DNA of 32,442 nucleotides from Leptospira sp. GTDB lineage: Bacteria > Spirochaetota > Leptospiria > Leptospirales > Leptospiraceae. Position 1 is the stretch's first letter; the number at the start of each line of letters is the position of its first letter. The stretch covers positions 1 through 32,442 of the forward strand of contig JAPZRK010000129.1 of NCBI GenBank assembly GCA_027531445.1. The letters run 5' to 3'. A model generated the notes under the pieces. It did not search any database. It was given only the letters and a program-made list of their open reading frames with translations, and was not told the DNA's origin. Both the position numbers and the translations under genes were made by a program. Shown in pieces: positions 1-7,794 of this stretch.

Positions 1-241
1 ATACGTTTAACGCCAAACGAGACAAAGTTGTAATAAGCAAAAGAGCCGGAAAAATTGAAAACTCACTGGGCTCTGTCACCGATAAAGCAGTAAGCAAAAT
101 TAGTAGCCCAAGCCCGATGCTAAAAACTAGCAATATATCCAATATAAAACCAGGAAGCGGAACGATTAACATCCCTAAAATAACAAGGACACCAACCCCA
201 AGTATTAAATCCGATTGTTTTAACAAATCTTTAATATTCAT
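1..241 (-). CDS. flhA: Flagellar biosynthesis protein FlhA, N-terminal fragment
   Basis: This is the first 80 codons of FlhA, the large inner-membrane component of the flagellar export gate, which binds export chaperones and uses the proton gradient. The gene continues beyond base 1. Translation starts at the ATG at 241-239 and gives MNIKDLLKQSDLILGVGVLV followed by two hydrophobic segments, then the FlhA-type loop LSVTEPSEFSIFPALLLI and the highly conserved TLSRLALN. The start lies 3 bases past the flhB stop, so it should be translated from the same flagellar transcript. The family call is firm from the TLSRLALN motif and the position after flhB. Nothing can be said about the cytoplasmic domain. 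Confidence 0.93.
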   Translation of the reverse strand, partial: MNIKDLLKQSDLILGVGVLVILGMLIVPLPGFILDILLVFSIGLGLLILLTALSVTEPSEFSIFPALLLITTLSRLALNV

Positions 242-244
242 ACA

Positions 245-1366
245 TTACCTACTCATTTTCCGTTTGAACTTTTCTAGTGTCATAAGGATCTTCGAGACGA
301 CATCAAAAAACTCGCCTGGAATCTCTTGCCCCACTTCCACTTGCGCATACAATAGCCGTGCGTGTTGAGGACTTTCAACAACTGGCACATCATTCTCTCT
401 TGCAATTCTTCGTATTTCTAAGGCTAACCGGTCTTCCCCTTTCGCAATCACACGTGGTGCTGTATCTCTTCCAAATTCATAAGCCAGAGCTACGGAATAG
501 TGCGTTGGATTTGTAATCACGACATCCGCTTTAGGAACCTCTTTCAACATATTCCCTTGCATCATTTCTCGAGCAAGTTGCATCCGACGATTTTTTAATA
601 CAGGGTCGCCACCATCATCTTTCATCTCTCTTTTAGCTTCACTTGGAGTCTGTTTAAGAGATTCTTCGAATTCAAATTTTTGGAAGAAAAAATCCGTAAC
701 TGCAATGGCAAGTAACAAGATCCCTACGGTCATCATAATCTTAAAACCGGAATAGGAGATTAGAGTGATAGATTCCATAACACCCATATTTCCAGTTAGT
801 AGCACCTTCAAAAAATCGCCGGAGATCAAAATATAACTTATAAAAGCGATTAAAATCACCTTCGCCAGAGATTTTAAAAGATTAAACATTGTTTGCCGAT
901 TTGGTAATACTCTTTTAAAATTAGGTGCAATGCGATCAAAACGAAAGGCCAAAGCACGAGGTGTAAACATAAAACCAACTTGAACCACATTTCCGATGAT
1001 TGCAAAAACGACTGTGATCGCAAGGATAGGCCATAACAGATTAAAAAAGTCTCTTGCTACCATTCCCATCATCACTCGAAATTCTTCAGCACCGAACCTC
1101 TCTACTCCGACACCCATCGCCATAAACTTTTTAATAAATATAGCTGTATTTTTGATAAACTTCTCACCAAAGAAAAAGAGTGTGGCTGTTCCACCTAGCA
1201 GCACCAATGTGGACGCGACTTCTGGTGACTTGGGAACATTTCCTTTTTCACGTTCTTCTCTTCTACGACGTTCGCTAGGGGGCTCTGTTCTACCTTCATC
1301 TGCCGCCGCAAAAAGCTGAAGATCTATGGCATAATATGGATGTAGGTAAAAATCTTCCGCGTTCAT
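245..1366 (-). CDS. flhB: Flagellar biosynthesis protein FlhB (export substrate-specificity switch)
   Basis: FlhB is the export-gate protein that switches secretion from rod/hook subunits to filament subunits by self-cleavage. The 373 residues show the basic N-terminal stretch with the DLQLFA and RTEPPSERR motifs (about 16-35), four membrane segments between about 50 and 225, and a cytoplasmic domain carrying the autocleavage motif NPTH at 286-289, followed by YSVALAY. The cleavage site is intact. The Met start (1366) overlaps the fliR stop as ATGA, which implies translational coupling. The 15-20 residues before DLQLFA resemble the extension seen in Bacillus-type FlhB. Length and motif order are normal for the family. 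Confidence 0.97.
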   Translation of the reverse strand: MNAEDFYLHPYYAIDLQLFAAADEGRTEPPSERRRREEREKGNVPKSPEVASTLVLLGGTATLFFFGEKFIKNTAIFIKKFMAMGVGVERFGAEEFRVMMGMVARDFFNLLWPILAITVVFAIIGNVVQVGFMFTPRALAFRFDRIAPNFKRVLPNRQTMFNLLKSLAKVILIAFISYILISGDFLKVLLTGNMGVMESITLISYSGFKIMMTVGILLLAIAVTDFFFQKFEFEESLKQTPSEAKREMKDDGGDPVLKNRRMQLAREMMQGNMLKEVPKADVVITNPTHYSVALAYEFGRDTAPRVIAKGEDRLALEIRRIARENDVPVVESPQHARLLYAQVEVGQEIPGEFFDVVSKILMTLEKFKRKMSR

Positions 1367-2145
1367 ATTTTAGGCCAATTTCTAACGAGAATCGTAACTT
1401 TATCCAAAGAAATCTGAATTCCTTGCACCATTTGAGTGCTGATAAAAGTCAATGTTGCGATAAGTGTCAAAGTACCGATAAATACCTTTAAAGGAAAGGA
1501 CAAGGACATAACGTTCATTTGTTGGGCAGCTTTTCCCATAAGCCCCTCAGCCAAACTTACTAAAAATAAAATCCCCATCACAGGTAGTGCAATTTTAAAT
1601 GCGACGACAAACATAGCTCCAATCGATTCTTGAAAAATCTGCAAAAGTCCTTGGTTTACTTGCGCAGTAAACTTAAGTAGCTGAACTTTTTCAAAAGAAT
1701 AAGCCATTGTTTCTATCAAAAATCGATGTGCTCCGATAACCAAAAAAATAGCTGTCGCCATTAAGTTTTTGATCGTACCAATTGCTGGAAGTGAATTCTG
1801 TGTGATCGGATCCAAAATTTCCGTATAACCAAAACCAATTTGATTGTTAAAAAATTCACCTGCCATCTGAAATGACGCAAATACAATGGAAACTATAAAT
1901 CCTAAAATGACTCCAACTAACATTTCAGATAAAACCAAAATCCCATAGTTGATCATATGGCCAGGAACTTGGGGCATATAACTCGAAACAATCGGATACA
2001 TGATTAATGTAACCATAAATGCAAAAATCATTTTTAAGGAGAAAGACATAGATTCAGAGGAGAAGAAAGGAGCGACTAAAAAAAGTCCAAGTAACCTAGC
2101 TAAGACGAAAAGAAAGGATTGAAAGTGTTCGAGAAATGCTTCCAT
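1363..2145 (-). CDS. fliR: Flagellar biosynthesis protein FliR
   Basis: FliR is an integral-membrane part of the FliPQR export channel. The 260-residue protein is almost entirely hydrophobic, with six or so membrane helices. It includes the central GFGYTEILDP stretch and a C-terminal region of FliR type (LMGKAAQQMNVMSLSFPLKV). I place the start at the ATG at 2145, one base after the fliQ stop. A TTG at 2160 would add MKRYD and overlap fliQ by 14 bases, but it has no advantage. The sequence before 2145 has only a weak purine-rich AAAAGA, so translation is probably coupled to fliQ. The stop overlaps the flhB start (ATGA). Identity rests on both sequence and operon position. Confidence 0.94.
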   Translation of the reverse strand: MEAFLEHFQSFLFVLARLLGLFLVAPFFSSESMSFSLKMIFAFMVTLIMYPIVSSYMPQVPGHMINYGILVLSEMLVGVILGFIVSIVFASFQMAGEFFNNQIGFGYTEILDPITQNSLPAIGTIKNLMATAIFLVIGAHRFLIETMAYSFEKVQLLKFTAQVNQGLLQIFQESIGAMFVVAFKIALPVMGILFLVSLAEGLMGKAAQQMNVMSLSFPLKVFIGTLTLIATLTFISTQMVQGIQISLDKVTILVRNWPKI

Positions 2146-2146
2146 A

Positions 2147-2410
2147 TCATATCTTTTCAATCATAAAAAAGATTTCCCGAGTGTAGTCTGTCATCACTCT
2201 CACCATCCATGCTGAAAAAAAGACTATAACCGCAAAAATGGAAACAAGCTTGGGTACAAACGCGATCGTCGGTTCCTGAATCGAAGTTGTAGTTTGTAAT
2301 ATCCCTACAATCAATCCAACGATCAGAGCCGTTATCAATATAGGGCTCGATATTTTCAAGGTCACAATGAATGCTTCTCGTATCAAATTGACTACATCTA
2401 CTTCTGTCAT
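2147..2410 (-). CDS. fliQ: Flagellar biosynthesis protein FliQ
   Basis: FliQ is the small two-helix subunit that surrounds the FliP/FliR export pore. It has 87 residues, the usual family length, with two long hydrophobic segments (about 15-38 and 53-73). Family hallmarks are ISSPILITALIVGLIVGILQ, then TTSIQEPTIAFVPKL linking the helices. The ATG at 2410 overlaps the fliP stop as ATGA. The stop lies one base before the preferred fliR start. Nothing is unusual. Confidence 0.96.
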   Translation of the reverse strand: MTEVDVVNLIREAFIVTLKISSPILITALIVGLIVGILQTTTSIQEPTIAFVPKLVSIFAVIVFFSAWMVRVMTDYTREIFFMIEKI

Positions 2411-3231
2411 TTGTAACTCCTTACAAGTTCAAGAACAAGGAGGTTCCAGCCATCAATGAGGATGAATAGAATCAGCTTCAATGGCAAAGAAATCATAACC
2501 GGTGGAAGCATCATAAAACCCATGGCAAGGAGTGCAGATGCGACAATTAAATCGATAACAATGAAAGGAATAAATATATAAATGCCTATGATAAATGCCT
2601 TTTTAATTTCCGAGAGCATAAAAGAAGGAACTAGAACATACGATGGTACATCATCAAAAGATTTTACATTTTGTACCTTACCGATCCTTAAAAATAAAGC
2701 GACATCCTTTGCGCCATCTTTACCCAACTGACGGATCATAAACTCACGAAGCGGTTTCAAACTTCCATCAATAAACTCCGATTGATCAATCTTTCCATTC
2801 AAATATGGTTGTAAAGATTGGTCGTTGATTTTACCAATAGTGGGGGCCATAATAAAAAATGTGACAAACAACGCCAAACCCATCATTACTTGGTTTGGTG
2901 GTAAATTTTGCAAAGAAAGTGCACGTCTGACAAAATCGAATACAATCACTACCTTTGTGAATGAAGTCACGCTCATTACGATTGCTGGTGCAAGCGATAG
3001 AATCGTCACCAAAAACAAAATCATTAACGATAAGCTGGTTTCTTTGGGGCCTTTTGCCTCATTCACATTGAATGATAAATTTGGAATGGGAATCTTTGTT
3101 CCTTTCCCCGTTGAGGTGGCTTGCGCCATCAATTCATTTGGCAAAAAACTAAACGAAGACATACAAAAAAATACAACCAAAAACAAAAGTATCGTCTTTC
3201 GTTGACTTTCAGTTAGGTGGCGTATCATCAT
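2407..3231 (-). CDS. fliP: Flagellar biosynthesis protein FliP
   Basis: FliP forms the core ring of the flagellar export channel. The 274-residue product has an N-terminal hydrophobic signal-like segment (about 12-35), a short periplasmic part, then the very conserved LMILFLVTILSLAPAIVMSV, TSFTKVVIVFDFVRRAL, and NQVMMGLALFVTFFIMAPT motifs. The C-terminal pair of helices ends with GWNLLVLELVRSYK. The ATG at 3231 is preceded by a good ribosome-binding site (AAGGTGG) and overlaps the fliO stop as ATGA. A second in-frame ATG follows directly. Sequence identity is unmistakable. The order fliO-fliP-fliQ-fliR is standard. Confidence 0.97.
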   Translation of the reverse strand: MMIRHLTESQRKTILLFLVVFFCMSSFSFLPNELMAQATSTGKGTKIPIPNLSFNVNEAKGPKETSLSLMILFLVTILSLAPAIVMSVTSFTKVVIVFDFVRRALSLQNLPPNQVMMGLALFVTFFIMAPTIGKINDQSLQPYLNGKIDQSEFIDGSLKPLREFMIRQLGKDGAKDVALFLRIGKVQNVKSFDDVPSYVLVPSFMLSEIKKAFIIGIYIFIPFIVIDLIVASALLAMGFMMLPPVMISLPLKLILFILIDGWNLLVLELVRSYK

Positions 3232-4022
3232 TGACCACCTTCCAGAAGCTCGCGGTGCTTTCGCAAACGATCCAAGCTATCTCTTGTTTTTTTATGTAAC
3301 TCTGTATTTATCTCGGAATCATTTGATTCTGCTATTTTTTTATTGATACGTATTTTGCTTTGAGCCTTGGTTTGGAGACTTTCAAGGAGAGTTTCTAAAA
3401 AATTCGGAACATACGGATCGGCTTCCAACTTCATCTTGTCGATATTTGACTTTTCTTCTGCAGAGGTGATTTCCGTTACTAAATTGATCGATCCTTCTGC
3501 CACTCCTAACACGAGCAAACGACCCCCAACTTCAACAATTTGAAGGGACTGACCTGGTGCAAGGGACATAGTGGAAAGCACTTTCATGAATCCTTTGACC
3601 GGATACTTGGCGGCTTTCGAAACCTGCATCTTTTGGACTAAATAATAGCCAGCAACAACGAGGATAGATAAAACAAATAAAATCTTAAGCAAAATCCAAG
3701 TAGCAGATGGGGAATCGTCTGAGTTCTCCGCATAACGTTCCTTTATTGGATTCTGGTCTGCATTCGATTCATTCTCATTTTTATCATTATTGGAATTGTT
3801 CTCAGATTTGAGTTTCGAATTTCCGTTGGAATTACTATTCGAACCATTGTTTTGATTTGATTCAGTAACGCCCAATTCCTTGCGTAAAATTTGATCCAAT
3901 TCCTTTTGATCTGAATTTGTAACCTGCGAAAAAATTGGCGTACCTATTAGCAAAGAAAGCATAGCTAGCCGGTACATAAGTACCCCTAGATGCTTTTTGC
4001 CATTGGTTATTGAATGGATCAT
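3228..4022 (-). CDS. fliO: FliO-type flagellar biosynthesis protein with Asn/Ser-rich periplasmic stretch
   Basis: FliO helps assemble FliP in the membrane. The chain has an N-terminal signal-like segment (about 14-32, ending IFSQ), a long Asn/Ser/Glu-rich low-complexity region (about 52-91), one membrane helix (about 108-129), and a small cytoplasmic domain with the FliO pattern LSTMSLAPGQSLQIVEVGGRL. The C-terminus is charged and likely helical. FliO proteins are poorly conserved, so the call rests mainly on this domain plus the position between fliN/Y and fliP. The ATG at 4022 overlaps the upstream stop as ATGA. Met16 would give a more typical signal peptide and is a plausible alternative start. 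The N-terminal signal plus spacer makes it longer than enterobacterial FliO. Confidence 0.85.
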   Translation of the reverse strand: MIHSITNGKKHLGVLMYRLAMLSLLIGTPIFSQVTNSDQKELDQILRKELGVTESNQNNGSNSNSNGNSKLKSENNSNNDKNENESNADQNPIKERYAENSDDSPSATWILLKILFVLSILVVAGYYLVQKMQVSKAAKYPVKGFMKVLSTMSLAPGQSLQIVEVGGRLLVLGVAEGSINLVTEITSAEEKSNIDKMKLEADPYVPNFLETLLESLQTKAQSKIRINKKIAESNDSEINTELHKKTRDSLDRLRKHRELLEGGQ

Positions 4023-5092
4023 TTTTCGCCTTTGAGTCTGTCTGTTGGGCTAACTATATCCGTTACACGGACACCAAAGTTCTCATCGATGACCACAACT
4101 TCGCCCTTGGCAATGAGCTTGCCATTTACTAATAAATCTACTGGCTCACCGGCCAACTTATCAAGCTCGATGATTGAACCTTCACCCAAACCTAATATGT
4201 CTTTGATGTACATTTTTGTACGACCAAGTTCTACGGTAAGTGCCATTTGCACATCCATAAGAAGGTTTAGGTTTGTCTGTCCTGGACCGGCTCCAGCATT
4301 GGCAAGGGAAGGAAAATTGACTCCCTTTATCCCGACGGAACTCTGCTGGGCTCCCATACCCATCCCCGCTCCAGGAACTGCGACATTCATTCCTCCGCCA
4401 CCGGTTGGGACTTTCGGTCCACCACCTTTTTGGATGTCAAGAATCGATTGAGCCATATGCAGGCTCATCAGATAATAAACCTTAAATGAACCAACGCTAT
4501 CAATATTGAGACTGAGTGTTGTTTTTACGATATTGGAATCATCTGGCATTTGAAGATCGCGAGGAGAATCGACTAATGCGATATCTGCGGGGGTGCCTGA
4601 CATCGCTCCGTTGAGCTTCATGCCAATTTGTGCTGTAACAGTTCCAATAATGGGAGAAAGACTATCTTTCAATGTTTGCAATTGCGCATTGTCCAATTGT
4701 CCCGGTGGAGTCATTCCACCCATCATCACTCCTGCAATTTTAGCCGCATTTTCTTGAGCCATAACAAGGCACACTCGGCCAGCCAAATTGCCACTTAAAT
4801 TAGAATATAAGCATACTGTTTTAGACCCAAATTCTTTTTGAACATCTGCCGCGGAACTAGACTCAGTTGCTGGGTTCATAAAACGGGTGTTCTTTGCGAG
4901 GATAGTTCCTAAAGTATTTCCTGCAATTTGAAATGAAGACCCAACGATATCGGAAATGATATCACGATCGATCGGAGAAAGCGTATCGCCTCCAGAAGAA
5001 GCGCCCTGGCTGAGTGAAGACAAATCAAATGTATCATCTGCACCTTGAAGAAGTGCGTCTATTTCGTCTTGTGAGAGCGAACCTTCACCCAT
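4019..5092 (-). CDS. fliY: Flagellar switch protein FliY/FliN (CheC-like plus SpoA domain)
   Basis: This is a C-ring switch component. The first residues, GEGSLSQDEIDALLQG, match the CheY-phosphate-binding peptide that begins FliM and FliY. Residues about 40-220 resemble the CheC/FliM middle domain, then comes a Gly/Met-rich linker (about 223-250). The C-terminal SpoA/FliN domain (about 275-350) is typical: VELGRTKMYIKDILGLGEGS, then the GEPVDLLVNGKLIAKGEVVV stretch. At 357 residues it is far longer than E. coli FliN and fits FliY. The two phosphatase motifs of active CheC/FliY (D/S-x3-E-x2-N) do not look intact near residues 44-52 and 143-151, so phosphatase activity is doubtful. The ATG at 5092 has GGAG upstream. 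It is the first gene of the flagellar run. Confidence 0.92.
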   Translation of the reverse strand: MGEGSLSQDEIDALLQGADDTFDLSSLSQGASSGGDTLSPIDRDIISDIVGSSFQIAGNTLGTILAKNTRFMNPATESSSAADVQKEFGSKTVCLYSNLSGNLAGRVCLVMAQENAAKIAGVMMGGMTPPGQLDNAQLQTLKDSLSPIIGTVTAQIGMKLNGAMSGTPADIALVDSPRDLQMPDDSNIVKTTLSLNIDSVGSFKVYYLMSLHMAQSILDIQKGGGPKVPTGGGGMNVAVPGAGMGMGAQQSSVGIKGVNFPSLANAGAGPGQTNLNLLMDVQMALTVELGRTKMYIKDILGLGEGSIIELDKLAGEPVDLLVNGKLIAKGEVVVIDENFGVRVTDIVSPTDRLKGEK

Positions 5093-5140
5093 ACCCTATT
5101 TCTCCGAGAAAACTTAAGGTAATGTGACATAATGTTATTT

Positions 5141-5176
5141 TTTTTGTCACCTAGTTTTTTTCTAGTTTGACAAAAA
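5141..5176. repeat. Nested inverted repeat in the leader of the flagellar operon
   Basis: Perfect 9-base arms TTTTTGTCA (5141-5149) and TGACAAAAA (5168-5176) enclose a second small palindrome CTAG-T7-CTAG (5151-5165). The element fills the only intergenic gap upstream of fliY, between the DUF971 gene stop (5187) and the fliY start. It has no GC-rich stem followed by T's on the minus strand, so it does not look like a standard terminator of the upstream gene. It could be an operator or a leader structure. Sequence symmetry is certain; function is unknown. Confidence 0.55.
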
Positions 5177-5186
5177 GTGACCCAAA

Positions 5187-5510
5187 TCAGTCAAAAGCGG
5201 ACTCAATCCCATCCGAATAGGCTCGTAAATTATCATACGAATAGATTCCCGTGTTGTGGTAGTCGCTCCATACGATGGATATGGCGTATCTGCCCACTTT
5301 TGTCCAGGAAATGAGTCGAATGGAGTCAATATGTGAAGTAGCCGCCCCAACTTTCCCACCGTGGCCACCTCGGCATGTTGCACAGGGGCACTTTTTCCGA
5401 AGATCTAACAATGGATATTTGGAAAGAACACCATCCTTCCAGCGAATGCTGAGCTCATTATCATCAAATGTGATCTCTGATGGGAACGTTGCAAACTGCG
5501 AAAGACTCAT
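5187..5510 (-). CDS. DUF971 (GBBH-like N-terminal domain) protein
   Basis: A 107-residue single-domain protein of the DUF971 family, related to the N-terminal domain of gamma-butyrobetaine hydroxylase. Family features visible are FPSEITFDDNELSIRWKDG at the start, the YPLLDLRKKCPCATCRGG segment with a CPxxxC-type cluster that may bind metal, and WTKVGRYAISIVWSDYHNTG with the YSYDNLRAYSD ending. The exact role is not established; members often neighbour iron-sulfur or cofactor genes, but that is not seen here. The ATG at 5510 overlaps the stop of the upstream fusion gene as TAATG, so the two are co-translated. Start and length fit the family. Confidence 0.85.
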   Translation of the reverse strand: MSLSQFATFPSEITFDDNELSIRWKDGVLSKYPLLDLRKKCPCATCRGGHGGKVGAATSHIDSIRLISWTKVGRYAISIVWSDYHNTGIYSYDNLRAYSDGIESAFD

Positions 5511-7759
5511 TATGGTTTCACCGGAAGTTTGGTAAGCTTTTTCTTAAACATACCCACCGTGGTCCCATATTGTATCTTTTCACCAAGGGCGATATTTTTA
5601 GACAGTTCGATGGTATCGTTTTCAAACACAAGGATCACAGTGGAACCCATTTCAAATCGACCAAGTTCGGATCCTTTGTCGATCATAATCGAAACATCTT
5701 TGTATTCATGTTCCTTAGAAAATCGAATCCAGTTATTCGTAACAATTTTGTTATCATAAGTTACGCGAATCTTGCCCACGTTAGACGCTCCAACTTTGAT
5801 GACGGCAACTTTCCCATATTCTGTTTGTAAAAATGTGATTAGCCTTTCATTTTTTGGGAAAAGTCCTCTGATATTTAAGACAGCAAGATCATTGACCGGG
5901 AAAAGTTTTCCTGGCTCATAATAATAACCTAAAATTTGCCCAAAAAATGGAGAGTGGATGCGATGGTAGTCTTGTGGAGAAAGATAGAAGGTTATGTACT
6001 TTCCATTGGTAAACGATTTATAGTACTTCTCTGATCCGATTAGCTCTTTAACAGAATAGTCAATACCCTTTGCTTGGATGATCGTCGACTCGTTGATATT
6101 TCCGAAGCTTGTAATTTTTGAATCTGTTGGAGATACTACTGCGTTTTCTGCAGAGTCAATGATACGTGCTTCAGCCCGAAGTGCTCTTGTAAAAAATTGA
6201 TTGAGAGAAGCATACTCTTTGATTTCTAATTCTGCTTCATCCAAATTGATCTTATAGGCTTTTGCAAATGCCTTTAAAATGCCGATCATAATAAATCTCG
6301 GAAGTCTCAAAGTGGAAAAATAGCCAAACAACTTTGATATCAAGTTCTTTGGTAGTAGAGTTAAAAAGAGTAAATAAATATCCTTGATAATCTCATATCT
6401 CGCGCCAGATTCTGATATATATTTTTTGAGTTCTATTTTTGCTGATTTTGCTAACAAAATTAAGGAAATCAGGAGTGGGACAGAAGTGATCAATGCCATC
6501 GTATAACCAAATTTCATCGCATATAAAAACACAGCCTCACCTTGACTGATGTAAAAATATGCAGAACCCAAGATGGCGCCGATAAACATGATCCGAAAGA
6601 AGTTCGCAAACTTTTCACCAAATATATAAAATGCGTTTTGCTCCCCTGTGTAAAACCAGCCAGCCAGACTGAGCATGCCAAAAGAAAGAATAGATAGAAA
6701 TAGAAGTATACTTGGTAAACTTTCCCGATTTTCTAAAATTCTTTCTGGAAAGGCGAGGACAGATTCTACCGTGACTGCTCCGTAAGAATAAAGGACAAAA
6801 CCCACCATCGTTGCCATGACGAATCCTTCAAAGAATGTCGCAAGCATACTAACTAACCCCTGTTTGGCCGCGTAGTCTGTTCGAACCACACCAGCAACTC
6901 CGGCTGATTTGCCTATGCCCGTTTCGGTGGAGAGGAAGAATACGCCGACAGAAACCGAAATCGTTCGTAATATTCCAAAAAGTCCTCCGCCTTCAATTGC
7001 TTTGAGAGAGAATGCTTGGACAAATATATCTTTTAGATAAGGGAAGAATGGAGAGAAATCAGAGCCGAATAATGTAAAGTATGCGATCAAAAAAGTGATG
7101 ATCCCAAAAGGTGCGAGTATGGTTGCAGATTTTCCAACCCTTCGGATGCCACCAATAACGATAAAGAGTAAAATAACGGCAAGTGTAATCGGTGCTGACA
7201 TCCCCGAAAAATTTAACCCTTCTTTTGCGATAAAAGTCAAACTTAAGAAAGGAAATATCCCTCCAAAACTAAGAACAGTTAAGATGGCAGTGAGCGAAAA
7301 AGCCACTGCGAGCCATTTTGCACGAAGTGACTTTTCGATAAAGTACATGGGGCCAGCAAGGTACCTACCACTAGGGAGTTGGTTTCGGAATTTTACAGCA
7401 AGGGTAGATGAAACGAGTCGTAGCGGCATTACAAAAAAAGTAACAACCCAAATCCAAAAGATCACACCAATTCCACCGTAAGCAACGGCAAGTGCAGTTC
7501 CAAAAATCGACCCCGTGAGAAGAGAGGAGCCAATTCCTGCGAAAAAAGCCTGAGAATGAACCAACTGGCCTTTGGACCCTTTAAAATCCATATTTCCTGT
7601 CAGGATTTTTAAGGAGAGAAAGAGAAATCGAATCTGAGGTAGACCCAAACGAACGGTAAGATACAAACCCGCAATCAAAACGAGATAAAAGTATGGGCTT
7701 AGGACATCTGAACCAAGAAGGAGAGAGAACTTTGATTCACTTTGAAAGAATGTTTCCAT
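5510..7759 (-). CDS. psd: AGCS symporter-like membrane domain fused to phosphatidylserine decarboxylase
   Basis: The 749-residue chain has two parts. Residues about 17-440 hold roughly ten hydrophobic helices and resemble AGCS Na+/alanine symporters: FFAGIGSSLLTGSIFG, YGGIGVIFWIWV, and TETGIGKSAG in place of the usual SNEAGxGSAP. These substrate-site motifs are diverged. Residues about 480-740 are a complete phosphatidylserine decarboxylase: SLNQFFTR, SPTDSKI (Asp545), DYHRIHSP (His602), PGKLFPVN, VGASNVGKI and the self-cleaving MGSTVIL (Gly705-Ser706, Ser becoming the pyruvoyl group). The decarboxylase should be active, making phosphatidylethanolamine at the inner membrane. One uninterrupted frame joins both parts with no internal start needed. 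AAGGA precedes the ATG. Whether the symporter part still transports is unknown. Confidence 0.9.
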   Translation of the reverse strand: METFFQSESKFSLLLGSDVLSPYFYLVLIAGLYLTVRLGLPQIRFLFLSLKILTGNMDFKGSKGQLVHSQAFFAGIGSSLLTGSIFGTALAVAYGGIGVIFWIWVVTFFVMPLRLVSSTLAVKFRNQLPSGRYLAGPMYFIEKSLRAKWLAVAFSLTAILTVLSFGGIFPFLSLTFIAKEGLNFSGMSAPITLAVILLFIVIGGIRRVGKSATILAPFGIITFLIAYFTLFGSDFSPFFPYLKDIFVQAFSLKAIEGGGLFGILRTISVSVGVFFLSTETGIGKSAGVAGVVRTDYAAKQGLVSMLATFFEGFVMATMVGFVLYSYGAVTVESVLAFPERILENRESLPSILLFLSILSFGMLSLAGWFYTGEQNAFYIFGEKFANFFRIMFIGAILGSAYFYISQGEAVFLYAMKFGYTMALITSVPLLISLILLAKSAKIELKKYISESGARYEIIKDIYLLFLTLLPKNLISKLFGYFSTLRLPRFIMIGILKAFAKAYKINLDEAELEIKEYASLNQFFTRALRAEARIIDSAENAVVSPTDSKITSFGNINESTIIQAKGIDYSVKELIGSEKYYKSFTNGKYITFYLSPQDYHRIHSPFFGQILGYYYEPGKLFPVNDLAVLNIRGLFPKNERLITFLQTEYGKVAVIKVGASNVGKIRVTYDNKIVTNNWIRFSKEHEYKDVSIMIDKGSELGRFEMGSTVILVFENDTIELSKNIALGEKIQYGTTVGMFKKKLTKLPVKP

Positions 7760-7794
7760 AAGAGCTGTTCCTTACGACACTGGATGAAATTGTT

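Noticed and set aside
2146..2160. TTG start for fliR five codons upstream
   Set aside because: It overlaps fliQ, adds non-conserved residues, and the ATG at 2145 fits the family start.
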